Shown: positions 1-5,412, counted from the stretch's first letter. The stretch: DNA of 10,003 nucleotides from Chitinophagaceae bacterium (GCA_021323155.1 JAJTCI010000062.1:1-10003); one strand, 5' to 3'. Notes: generated by a model not told the origin, from the letters alone. Program-made: numbers and translations.

Positions 1-420
1 ATAAAGCTGCTGCTCATAGACCTTGTTATTACCCTGGACCGTTCACTGAAACGACAGCAACTCAGGAGTGCCACAACGGAAGATCTGTTACTGCGATTTT
101 TCAATATGCAGAAAGCACCGGCGGTGTCGGCAAATGGCTTAGTTACCTCTTTCCCACCAGACGCGATCACCGGCGCGAAGAACATCGCCAATGACATTCA
201 AAGGATATACGAGGACTACAGTCTTTTGTACAGCAACAACTATAAAGAGATCCGCAACATCATCACCGACGTAGGTAATGCATCCATGACAATCGATAAG
301 ATAAAACTGAACAGAACGGTCCGGGATATTGAAGCCCTTTACAATGAAAGTAAGACTGTGGATGCCGACAATCTTCGCCTGAAGACGTTACAGTCCCGGC
401 TGGACAACCTCCTCCAATAA
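1..420 (+). CDS. 3' end of an unrecognised helical protein (5' truncated)
   Basis: The frame is open from base 1 to the TAA at 418-420, giving 139 residues. The first in-frame ATG (106) sits in the middle of a continuous open frame, so the true start is probably left of the window. The visible part is polar and mostly helical by eye. The last 75 residues are rich in Lys, Asp, Asn and Leu and look able to form helical bundles or coiled coils. There are no cysteines, no membrane segment and no catalytic motif that I recognise. The gene lies upstream of two secreted-protein genes on the same strand and ends 156 nt before the next start, with a hairpin just after its stop. It may be an earlier member of the same cluster, but nothing in the sequence gives a function. 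Confidence 0.6.
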   Translation: MKLLLIDLVITLDRSLKRQQLRSATTEDLLLRFFNMQKAPAVSANGLVTSFPPDAITGAKNIANDIQRIYEDYSLLYSNNYKEIRNIITDVGNASMTIDKIKLNRTVRDIEALYNESKTVDADNLRLKTLQSRLDNLLQ

Positions 421-443
421 TATCTCATCTTATTCAAAATGCT

Positions 444-476
444 AAACCACGTTGTACAAAATGTAAACCGTGGTTT
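444..476 (+). terminator. Hairpin after the first gene, possible terminator
   Basis: An 8-bp perfect inverted repeat (AAACCACG at 444-451, CGTGGTTT at 469-476) encloses a 17-nt loop and is followed by TCGA, so the T run is only the four Ts at 474-477. It begins 24 nt after the stop of the upstream gene. The stem is moderate and the T tract short, so termination is possible but unproven. A different hairpin holds the equivalent place upstream of the second secreted-protein gene (1850-1884). Confidence 0.4.
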
Positions 477-510
477 TCGACTGCTGCATCTAAGTGACAG
501 AACTTCGGAA

Positions 511-587
511 TGTCTTGGCCAAGATACGGGTAACCGAAAACCGGGCATTGAACAGAGTAGGACAAAACCTTAAACCATGAAAACATT
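511..587 (+). repeat. Duplicated leader, copy A
   Basis: This 77-nt stretch covers the 5' leader, start codon and first codons of the gene at 577. It aligns without gaps to 1930-2006 with 67 of 77 bases identical. The 26 nt next to and across the start differ at one position only (C562 versus A). Weaker similarity with a one-base indel continues upstream to about position 450. The bodies of the two downstream genes are not similar, so the shared part is the expression and secretion start, not the whole gene. The copy contains the palindrome at 514-523. No TAnnTTTG-type -7 element is visible in it. Confidence 0.85.
514..523. promoter_or_regulatory. Palindrome in leader copy A, candidate operator or RNA stem
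   Basis: CTTGGCCAAG is a perfect 10-bp palindrome, extended to 12 bp by T513 and A524. In the other leader copy the same position reads CCTGGCCAGG (1933-1942), so T515/A522 is replaced by C1934/G1941 and the symmetry is kept. A matched double change is what a dimeric protein-binding site would preserve. As RNA the palindrome has no loop, so a DNA operator is more likely than an intramolecular stem. No factor can be named. Confidence 0.4.
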
Positions 588-1248
588 TTTGTTAACCGTC
601 ATTTGCCTTTTGGGCATGATCGGGGGTTTTACTCAAGCCTTTACATTAGAAGATTTCCGAAATTCGGCTTCCTACGGACTATTGCAATCCGCCGCGTTAT
701 TGCAGGAGAAAAAGATAAATTTCGAACGATCTGCGGTAGTGGAAGACGAGATAAACGGCACCAGGGTGCGTGTACTCCATTTGTATGTGGAAGATGCCTC
801 GTTTAACAATGTGGGGAGAATTGTCGCGATAAGGAATGAAAGCAACAAGTTCCTGCCCAACGGCCATGATTTCGTGATGGCTTACGGTGATTATTCGGGA
901 GTGAACGAAGAATGCACGGGCATATTCCGGATATACGATCTTAACTGGGACAGCTACCTGGCTGTGGAACTCGAATTAGAAAACGGTCTAATCACCAGGG
1001 GCCAGGCCGAACCAATTCCTGCAGAGACACGGGTAAAATATGGCGTGGAGGCGAAACCAAAAAAATGCGACGAGAACAAGAACGGTGATATCAGCTTTGG
1101 AGAATGCTACAACTGCATGTGGAATGAGTGCCAAAGCGATCAGCGTTGCAAGATCCCGTGTGATTACCTGGATAAGTATGGCACTCCAACGGATAAGTGC
1201 AAGCTCACCATCGCAGCCGCCTGTGTCTGGATCAGTATTATCAGTTGA
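577..1248 (+). CDS. Secreted protein with EF-hand loop and Cys-rich C-terminus
   Basis: The 223-residue protein starts with a signal peptide (residues 1-21, hydrophobic core 4-17, likely cleavage after TQA), so it is exported. Residues 22-155 are a soluble domain I do not recognise. D165-E176 fits a canonical EF-hand calcium loop (D1, N3, N5, G6, I8, E12). Eight cysteines follow in the last 60 residues (164, 177, 180, 185, 191, 195, 208, 216), with C113 the only other one in the mature part. The spacing from C177 is C-x2-C-x4-C-x5-C-x3-C-x12-C-x7-C, and the chain ends in a hydrophobic tail. An even number of extracytoplasmic cysteines suggests disulfides, and a thioredoxin-like gene follows 23 nt downstream. 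The tail resembles compact disulfide-rich peptide bacteriocins in general character, but I cannot assign a family. The start is supported by the signal peptide and by the leader shared with the gene at 1996. Confidence 0.8.
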   Translation: MKTFLLTVICLLGMIGGFTQAFTLEDFRNSASYGLLQSAALLQEKKINFERSAVVEDEINGTRVRVLHLYVEDASFNNVGRIVAIRNESNKFLPNGHDFVMAYGDYSGVNEECTGIFRIYDLNWDSYLAVELELENGLITRGQAEPIPAETRVKYGVEAKPKKCDENKNGDISFGECYNCMWNECQSDQRCKIPCDYLDKYGTPTDKCKLTIAAACVWISIIS

Positions 1249-1271
1249 TATGTAAGTCTAATCGTGCATGC

Positions 1272-1916
1272 ATGAGAAACCGGACAAACCGCCGAAAAGC
1301 AATTATGATGTCACTCGTGGTATTCGTGCTCTCTGCTATCCTTTTTATATACGTGCTACCAGTCTTCGTTGGTGTCAAGCGTCTCATAGATAGGTTTGAC
1401 GAGATCAATAATATTGAGTTGCCCGATTCCGCATTCAATCTTGGGTCTAACCAAGCGGTGCTGCTTAATATCAATTCCTCGCGCTTGGATACAATTGATT
1501 TCTCTGGAAAATCTGTCATTAATTTCTGGGCGAGCTGGTGCGCGCCGTGCATACGGGAGATGCCATCATTCAAAACACTGAAAGAAAAGCGCCCGGACTA
1601 TCATGTGATGCACTTTTCTTTTGAACCGCTGCATCCACAACAGGAAATGTACCGTTCGCACGGGTGGACAATTCCCGCATACCAAATCACCGACACATCG
1701 ATTTTCAAATACCCCCCCTCGCTTCCTATCACTTACGTAGTGAGGGACGGGCGGGTGTTGTCGGTGATGTCCGGGCAAAAGAATTGGGGCGATGAGTCGA
1801 TGCTGGTAACGCTGGATTCGATTTTTCGCCAGCCAATAAACGTCTCGATTTGCATTTTGGAAAACGGCATTTCACAAAATGCAAAACGGGTTTTTCTACC
1901 AGCAGCACCCGGATAG
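1272..1916 (+). CDS. Membrane-anchored TlpA/thioredoxin-like oxidoreductase
   Basis: The 214-residue product begins with a basic N-terminus (RNRTNRRK) and one hydrophobic segment at about residues 13-35, then a thioredoxin fold facing the periplasm. The active site is W-C90-A-P-C93 in the context NFWASWCAPC, and the likely cis-proline is P152 in SLPITYVV; both are hallmarks of the TlpA/ResA/DsbE group. Such proteins reduce or exchange disulfides in exported proteins. I chose ATG 1272 because it directly precedes the anchor and clears the upstream stop; the open frame continues back to an ATG at 1197, which would overlap the upstream gene by 52 nt, and ATG 1305 is another option. The last 20 or so residues look unlike a thioredoxin end and are encoded across the hairpin at 1850-1884. 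Its place directly after a cysteine-rich secreted protein suggests a role in that protein's folding; this is inference. Confidence 0.85.
   Translation: MRNRTNRRKAIMMSLVVFVLSAILFIYVLPVFVGVKRLIDRFDEINNIELPDSAFNLGSNQAVLLNINSSRLDTIDFSGKSVINFWASWCAPCIREMPSFKTLKEKRPDYHVMHFSFEPLHPQQEMYRSHGWTIPAYQITDTSIFKYPPSLPITYVVRDGRVLSVMSGQKNWGDESMLVTLDSIFRQPINVSICILENGISQNAKRVFLPAAPG
1850..1884 (+). terminator. Hairpin overlapping the end of the TlpA-like gene
   Basis: TTGCATTTTG (1850-1859) and CAAAATGCAA (1875-1884) form a perfect 10-bp inverted repeat with a 15-nt loop. A run of five Ts or more follows at 1891-1895 after AACGGG, so the T tract is not directly against the stem and the stem is A/T-rich. It lies inside the coding region of the TlpA-like gene, 32 nt before its stop, and is placed relative to the second leader much as the 444-476 hairpin is to the first. 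It may be an attenuator or a weak terminator. Confidence 0.4.
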
Positions 1917-1929
1917 TCGAATTTTGATT

Positions 1930-2006
1930 TGTCCTGGCCAGGGCCCGGGAAACCGAAAACCGGGTATCAAACAGAGTAGGAAAAAACCTTAAACCATGAA
2001 AACATT
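1930..2006 (+). repeat. Duplicated leader, copy B
   Basis: This is the second copy of the 77-nt leader (partner at 511-587, 67/77 identical). It runs through the ATG at 1996 into the codons for MKTF. The longest exact blocks are AACCGAAAACCGGG and the segment from AAAACCTTAAACC through the start codon to ATGAAAACATT. The copy holds the palindrome at 1933-1942. Confidence 0.85.
1933..1942. promoter_or_regulatory. Palindrome in leader copy B, candidate operator
   Basis: CCTGGCCAGG is a perfect palindrome at the same place as CTTGGCCAAG in copy A, differing by one symmetric pair. It is followed directly by G/C-rich sequence (GGCCCGGG) in which CCCGG (1944-1948) can pair with CCGGG (1959-1963), a possible second small stem that copy A lacks in this form. 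Confidence 0.35.
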
Positions 2007-2691
2007 CATATTACTGGTCCTTCTTATCGCAGGGATGTCTCCTTGCTACAGCCAAAGCAGGGAAGAGATGATTGCCAGCCTGGTGCCTGACGAGCGGTTC
2101 CAGGAATTTGCCAAGCGCTTTGTCCCGAATTTATATCACCTGGCCAATTATCACAACACTGAACAGGTCAGAAACAATAGCGCACAGTTTATCGAGGCCT
2201 TCAGAGACGTTGAGGAGGCCACACCCGATGAACATTTGAGTGATATATACACGCGTTACTCGTTAGATTACGAGCGGGCAATAGACCTTACAACGGCAAT
2301 TTATAATGACATGTTTGGGCTGTTGAAAGAAGTCCCGGAACTACAAAGTTTTGACAGCGCCGATCTGGATTATATCATACCCGGGGCTATCCAGGCGGGT
2401 TTGAATTCCAGAGACGAGCGTTGGATAAACATTCAACTGGAAATAGAAAAAGACCTTGGCGCCAATGAACTGACCACTAATGAAATTTGGTTTTGTGCTA
2501 TGGAGGCCGCAGGGATCGGCATCATTTCATATCTCTCCATACACGCGATCAACAAAGCGGCGAAAGAAAAGGGAGTAGATAAGGTGGTAAGAGACGTTGC
2601 GAAGATGCTGATAAAAAAAGCTGGGTGGATCGGCGCAGCTGTCACTTTAATTGATTTCGCAGCTTGCATATTCCAAGAGTACCAGGATTAA
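1996..2691 (+). CDS. Secreted protein with hydrophobic C-terminal segments, unknown function
   Basis: The 231-residue protein has a signal peptide (residues 1-19, core FILLVLLIAGM); C17 does not sit in a good lipobox, so a soluble exported protein is more likely than a lipoprotein. Residues 21-160 are acidic and helix-prone, with no motif I recognise. The C-terminal 65 residues change character: a glycine/alanine-rich hydrophobic stretch (about 171-184), a basic amphipathic stretch (186-208) and a second hydrophobic stretch (209-226, GWIGAAVTLIDFAACIF) before the polar end EYQD. That layout, two short hydrophobic helices joined by a basic helix, could insert in a membrane and is reminiscent of pore-forming peptides. 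The mature part has only two cysteines (C167, C224). The gene shares its leader and first codons with the gene at 577 but not its body. The start is fixed by the shared leader. The 40-bp palindromic terminator lies 89 nt after its stop. Confidence 0.75.
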   Translation: MKTFILLVLLIAGMSPCYSQSREEMIASLVPDERFQEFAKRFVPNLYHLANYHNTEQVRNNSAQFIEAFRDVEEATPDEHLSDIYTRYSLDYERAIDLTTAIYNDMFGLLKEVPELQSFDSADLDYIIPGAIQAGLNSRDERWINIQLEIEKDLGANELTTNEIWFCAMEAAGIGIISYLSIHAINKAAKEKGVDKVVRDVAKMLIKKAGWIGAAVTLIDFAACIFQEYQD

Positions 2692-2780
2692 GAAAAGGAC
2701 CGTTGTATAAGCAGGATGTGGAAGTTGCACTTTAGGTCCCCAGCCCCGCTTGCGGCCGGAGGTTCCGAGACTAAAGAGAG

Positions 2781-2820
2781 AAACAAAAAAGCCGTTCTTA
2801 TAAGAACGGCTTTTTTGTTT
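2781..2820. terminator. Perfect 40-bp palindromic bidirectional terminator
   Basis: The arms 2781-2800 and 2801-2820 are exact reverse complements. The G/C-containing core GCCGTTCTTA/TAAGAACGGC is flanked by an A run on the left and TTTTTTGTTT on the right, so a stem with a U tract forms on either strand. It sits between convergent genes (plus-strand gene ending 2691, minus-strand gene ending 2836) and should terminate both. Confidence 0.92.
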
Positions 2821-2835
2821 ATGTAAAGTCATACA

Positions 2836-3057
2836 TCAATATTCATCCTCATTGAACATAAAATCCTCCTGGCTCGGGTAGTCTGGCCAGATATCTTCGA
2901 TACTCTCGTACACCTCTCCCTCGTCGTCTAACTCCTGGAGGTTCTCAACCACTTCCAGGGGGGCGCCGCTACGGATAGAATAATCTATCAGTTCATCCTT
3001 CGTCGCCGGCCAGGGTGCCTCTTCCAGGTAACTTGCTAATTCCAGTGTCCAGAACAT
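2836..3057 (-). CDS. DUF2795 family small acidic protein
   Basis: The 73-residue product (MFWTLELASYLEEAPWPATK... ending NEDEY) matches from memory the small DUF2795 proteins common in Bacteroidota, which have WTLELASxLEDAPWPATKDELIDY near the start and IWPDYPxxEDFxFNEDEY at the end. The protein is strongly acidic, soluble and lacks a signal peptide; the family's function is unknown. The open frame extends upstream to an ATG at 3249, but I start at 3057 for three reasons: the family begins with this methionine, a GGAG sits just before it (3-nt spacing), and a consensus promoter lies inside the supposed extension (3129-3159). It is transcribed divergently from lolD and its 3' end faces the palindromic terminator. 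Confidence 0.88.
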   Translation of the reverse strand: MFWTLELASYLEEAPWPATKDELIDYSIRSGAPLEVVENLQELDDEGEVYESIEDIWPDYPSQEDFMFNEDEY

Positions 3058-3128
3058 ATGCTCCTTTTTTGTTTTTCTTATCCAGGGATACTGCAAACAA
3101 ATAACCTGCCGTACCCCCGAAATTTCCG

Positions 3129-3159
3129 CAAATGTAATTTTTACAACGACATGGCCAAA
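3129..3159 (-). promoter_or_regulatory. Bacteroidota-type promoter for the DUF2795 gene
   Basis: Read on the minus strand, TTTG (3159-3156), a 19-nt spacer and TACATTTG (3136-3129) fit the TTTG-N19-TAnnTTTG consensus of the primary sigma factor of this phylum at every fixed position. Transcription would start near 3122, leaving a leader of about 65 nt before the ATG at 3057. Confidence 0.75.
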
Positions 3160-3200
3160 TCTATGTTTCCCGGCCGCTGTGAATAAATCACTAAAAAGAA

Positions 3201-3231
3201 TTTGAGCGCAACGGCTAAAGGGATAGGTTTG
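3201..3231 (+). promoter_or_regulatory. Bacteroidota-type promoter for lolD
   Basis: TTTG (3201-3204), a 19-nt spacer and TAGGTTTG (3224-3231) match the phylum consensus at every fixed position. Transcription would start near 3238, about 25 nt before the lolD ATG at 3265. Its -33 element lies 41 nt from that of the divergent DUF2795 promoter. Confidence 0.75.
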
Positions 3232-3264
3232 TGATTCAGATCGTTGCATTTCTAAAATGGCTGC

Positions 3265-3930
3265 ATGTTAAGAGCGGAAAATATTCACAAAAAATACGGC
3301 CAGCTGCATGTGCTCAAGGGCGTGGACATTGAGATCACCCGCGGCGAAATCGTTTCCATCGTGGGTTCATCGGGAGCAGGAAAAAGCACCCTGTTACATA
3401 TCCTTGGAACCCTGGATACCCCGGACAATGGCGCCATCTTCCTTAACGATCAGCACCTTCACCAGTTAAAGGGTAAGAAACTTGCCGCCTTTCGCAATCA
3501 ACATATCGGGTTTGTTTTCCAGTTCCATCACCTGCTGCCCGAGTTTACCGCACTGGAAAATGTATGCATCCCGGGATGGATCGGGGACCGGAAAAAAAAG
3601 GAGGTCGAGGAGGAAGCGGTGAGGCTACTCACGCTGTTGGGACTGGCCGACCGGATGGAAAACAAACCCCAGGCCCTTAGCGGTGGCGAACAGCAAAGGG
3701 TAGCGGTAGCAAGGGCCCTTATCAATAAACCGAAAATTGTCTTCGCCGATGAACCAACTGGGAACCTGGATAGCAGGAACGCGAAAGAGTTACATGAGCT
3801 ATTTGTCCGCCTGAGGAACGAGCTCCAGCAAACCTTTCTCATCGTAACACATAATGAGGAACTGGCTGCAATGAGCGATCGTGAGCTGCATATGAAAGAC
3901 GGAAAAATAATCGCCAACCTGGTGGATTGA
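3265..3930 (+). CDS. lolD: LolD-like ABC transporter ATP-binding protein
   Basis: The 221-residue protein is a complete ABC ATPase of the LolD/MacB (lipoprotein-release) group, at the usual LolD length. Motifs in order: Walker A GSSGAGKST (34-42), Q-loop Q86 in FVFQFHHLLPEFTALENV, signature LSGGEQQRV (138-146), Walker B IVFADE (158-163) followed by PTGNLD, and H-loop H196. The segment FQFHHLLPEFTALENV is typical of LolD, which with the permease LolC/E extracts lipoproteins from the inner membrane for transfer to the carrier LolA. No permease is encoded here; in Bacteroidota the permease is often at another locus. It is transcribed alone from the promoter at 3201-3231. The stop is 4 nt from the stop of the convergent adenosyltransferase gene. 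Confidence 0.9.
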   Translation: MLRAENIHKKYGQLHVLKGVDIEITRGEIVSIVGSSGAGKSTLLHILGTLDTPDNGAIFLNDQHLHQLKGKKLAAFRNQHIGFVFQFHHLLPEFTALENVCIPGWIGDRKKKEVEEEAVRLLTLLGLADRMENKPQALSGGEQQRVAVARALINKPKIVFADEPTGNLDSRNAKELHELFVRLRNELQQTFLIVTHNEELAAMSDRELHMKDGKIIANLVD

Positions 3931-3934
3931 TCCG

Positions 3935-4498
3935 TTAATGGGTGCGTGGCCGCCAAGCAATCTCTTCCGCATTTAAACGATGGCCAGCATAACGGGCCAG
4001 TACAAAAAGGTAATCACTCAACCTATTTAAGTATTTTAATATAAGGGGGTCCACCGCCTCATCCACCTCGTCCATCGCAACGCAAATGCGCTCCGCCCTC
4101 CTGCAAACACAACGCGCCACGTGGGCTGTGGAAGCCGCCAGGTGACCACCGGGCAGGATAAAATTTTTCATGTCGGGTAGTGTCTCGTTCATGCGGTCTA
4201 TCTCTCTTTCCAGGAAAGTAACGTCGACATCTTTCAGATCAGGGATCTTCATAAGTGGCTCCTTTTCCGGGTCGCACGCCAGCGAAGAGCCGATAGTAAA
4301 CAAACGGTCCTGGATCTCCTTGAGTACATCCCTGGATGCGTTATCATCTAACTGGTCGCGTACCATGCCGATAAAAGAATTTAACTCATCGATCGTCCCA
4401 TAACTGTCAATCCGGATATGGCTCTTGGGAACTTTGGTTCCACCAATCAATGATGTCTTTCCCGCGTCCCCGGTCCTGGTGTAAATTTTTGTCGCCAT
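3935..4498 (-). CDS. PduO-type cob(I)alamin adenosyltransferase
   Basis: This 187-residue enzyme attaches the 5'-deoxyadenosyl group of ATP to cob(I)alamin (or cob(I)yrinic acid a,c-diamide), making coenzyme B12. It has the PduO/MMAB family features: the N-terminal ATP-binding motif TRTGDAGKTSLIGG (residues 7-20), GTIDELNSFIG (34-44), FILPGG (113-118), the arginine-rich helix HVARCVCRRAER (126-137) and LNRLSDYLFVLAR (157-169). It is full length. It begins 4 nt after the stop of the ABC ATPase upstream on the same strand, so the two are probably co-transcribed, and its 3' end almost meets lolD. I see no cobalamin riboswitch upstream of the pair. Some genomes label this family CobO, which is a different fold. 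Confidence 0.93.
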   Translation of the reverse strand: MATKIYTRTGDAGKTSLIGGTKVPKSHIRIDSYGTIDELNSFIGMVRDQLDDNASRDVLKEIQDRLFTIGSSLACDPEKEPLMKIPDLKDVDVTFLEREIDRMNETLPDMKNFILPGGHLAASTAHVARCVCRRAERICVAMDEVDEAVDPLILKYLNRLSDYLFVLARYAGHRLNAEEIAWRPRTH

Positions 4499-4502
4499 AA
4501 AC

Positions 4503-5207
4503 TCAATGCGCTACCGAAGCAGCTTCTTTTACGATATCTGTTTCAATCATGCCGTCCCGCAAGCGAACTACGCGTCTTGCAAAGGCCGCGATATCTTCTT
4601 CATGTGTAACCAGAATAACGGTATTGCCTGCAGCCTGGATCTGGCCAAAGACTTCCATGATCTCCATCGAGGTTTTGCTATCGAGGTTTCCCGTTGGTTC
4701 ATCGGCCAGCAGGATAGATGGGGTGTTCACCAACGCACGTGCGATTGCTACGCGTTGGATCTGGCCGCCGCTCATCTCATTCGATTTATGGTGACTTCTG
4801 TCTGCCAATCCCACTTTCTTTAATGCCTCGAGTGCTTTCTCCATGCGAACCTTCTTGCTAATACCGGCATAAATCAATGGCAGCGCTACGTTTTCCGCGG
4901 CTGTGAGCCTGGGAAGCAGGTTGAATTGCTGGAACACGAAACCGATCTCCTTGTTACGGACTTCGGCGAGTTCGTCATCGGTCATTTTGCTCACATCTTT
5001 ATTATTCAGGATATATTTCCCGCCAGATGGGGTATCAAGGCACCCGAGTATGTTCATCAGGGTACTTTTCCCACTACCGGAAGGTCCCATCAATGCTACG
5101 TATTCGTTCCGGTGAATATCAAGAGATATTCCTTTTAGCACATCCAGCGAATGGCTACCCATAAAATAGGTTTTCGAAATCAGTTCCAGGTGAATAATGG
5201 GGTCCAT
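4503..5207 (-). CDS. MacB/LolD-type ABC transporter ATP-binding protein
   Basis: The 234-residue protein is an intact ABC ATPase of the MacB/LolD superfamily. It carries Walker A GPSGSGKST (41-49), Q-loop Q93 in FVFQQFNLLPRLTAAENV, signature MSGGQIQRV (145-153, Met for the usual Leu), Walker B ILLADE (165-170), PTGNLDS and H-loop H202. FQQFNLLPRLTA favours the MacB-like efflux/peptide-export branch over LolD. MacB-type ATPases drive a periplasmic mechanotransmission permease with four membrane helices; no such permease is encoded in this window, so its partner must be elsewhere. It is the first gene of a two-gene minus-strand unit with the adenosyltransferase. Start at 5207 is the first ATG in frame with family-like sequence (IIHLELISKTY). 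Confidence 0.92.
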   Translation of the reverse strand: MDPIIHLELISKTYFMGSHSLDVLKGISLDIHRNEYVALMGPSGSGKSTLMNILGCLDTPSGGKYILNNKDVSKMTDDELAEVRNKEIGFVFQQFNLLPRLTAAENVALPLIYAGISKKVRMEKALEALKKVGLADRSHHKSNEMSGGQIQRVAIARALVNTPSILLADEPTGNLDSKTSMEIMEVFGQIQAAGNTVILVTHEEDIAAFARRVVRLRDGMIETDIVKEAASVAH

Positions 5208-5253
5208 TTCAACGGGCGTTAGACTTGAGGAATTCTTCGCTATAATATCCTAA

Positions 5254-5261
5254 CAAAGTAA
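5254..5261 (-). promoter_or_regulatory. Possible -7 element for the ABC ATPase operon
   Basis: On the minus strand TTACTTTG (5261-5254) matches TAnnTTTG at five of six fixed positions. No good TTTG lies at the expected upstream distance. It would give a leader of roughly 40 nt before the ATG at 5207. The direct repeats at 5269-5299 lie just upstream of it, where an activator would bind. Confidence 0.3.
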
Positions 5262-5268
5262 AAGAATT

Positions 5269-5299
5269 GCTGCCAGAATACCGTAAAAGCTGCCAGAAT
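5269..5299. repeat. Two 11-bp direct repeats spaced 20 bp, operator-like
   Basis: GCTGCCAGAAT occurs at 5269-5279 and again at 5289-5299, exactly 20 bp apart, which is close to two helical turns and puts both on one DNA face. The right copy also belongs to a small palindrome, GCCA-GAA-TGGC (5292-5302). They lie in the 205-nt region between two divergent genes: the ABC ATPase operon and the NtrC-type regulator. Binding by either gene's regulator, or by the NtrC-type protein itself, is possible. Confidence 0.5.
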
Positions 5300-5346
5300 G
5301 GCTTCAGACCACCCCCATTCCTCCCTTTTTTGGAAAAAACTCCCAT

Positions 5347-5381
5347 TTTGATGCATGGAATATACTTTCAAACTACGTTTA
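5347..5381 (+). promoter_or_regulatory. Weak candidate promoter for the NtrC-type regulator
   Basis: TTTG (5347-5350) is followed after 23 nt by TACGTTTA (5374-5381), which lacks only the final G of TAnnTTTG; the spacer is long for the consensus. Transcription would start near 5388, 25 nt before the ATG. No sigma-54 element (GG-N10-GC) was seen in the region, so sigma-54 autoregulation is not suggested. Confidence 0.3.
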
Positions 5382-5412
5382 TCCGTTAAGGGGAAAGATT
5401 CAACCAAAACCG

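Noticed and set aside
1197..1271. Upstream start at 1197 for the TlpA-like gene
   Set aside because: It would overlap the preceding gene by 52 nt and place an unusual polar, Cys-containing stretch before the membrane anchor; ATG 1272 begins right after the upstream stop.
3058..3249. N-terminal extension of the DUF2795 gene to an ATG at 3249
   Set aside because: The extension contains a full consensus promoter for the gene, and the family normally begins at the methionine encoded at 3057.
3528..3956. 142-residue minus-strand open frame opposite lolD
   Set aside because: It is antisense to a gene with all ABC motifs, is Ser/Arg-rich in the manner of a reverse frame, and matches no family.
5269..5299. 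CRISPR-like or tandem repeat array
   Set aside because: Only two copies of 11 bp with a 9-bp gap; better read as paired protein-binding sites.
5208..5412. Sigma-54 promoter upstream of the NtrC-type gene
   Set aside because: No GG-N10-GC element with TGGCAC/TTGC character was found on either strand; the GGCAG motifs present lack the -12 part.
4499..5412. Cobalamin riboswitch for the adenosyltransferase operon
   Set aside because: The region upstream of the ABC ATPase is short (205 nt) and shows no B12-box-like sequence or suitable stem arrangement; the gap before the adenosyltransferase is only 4 nt.
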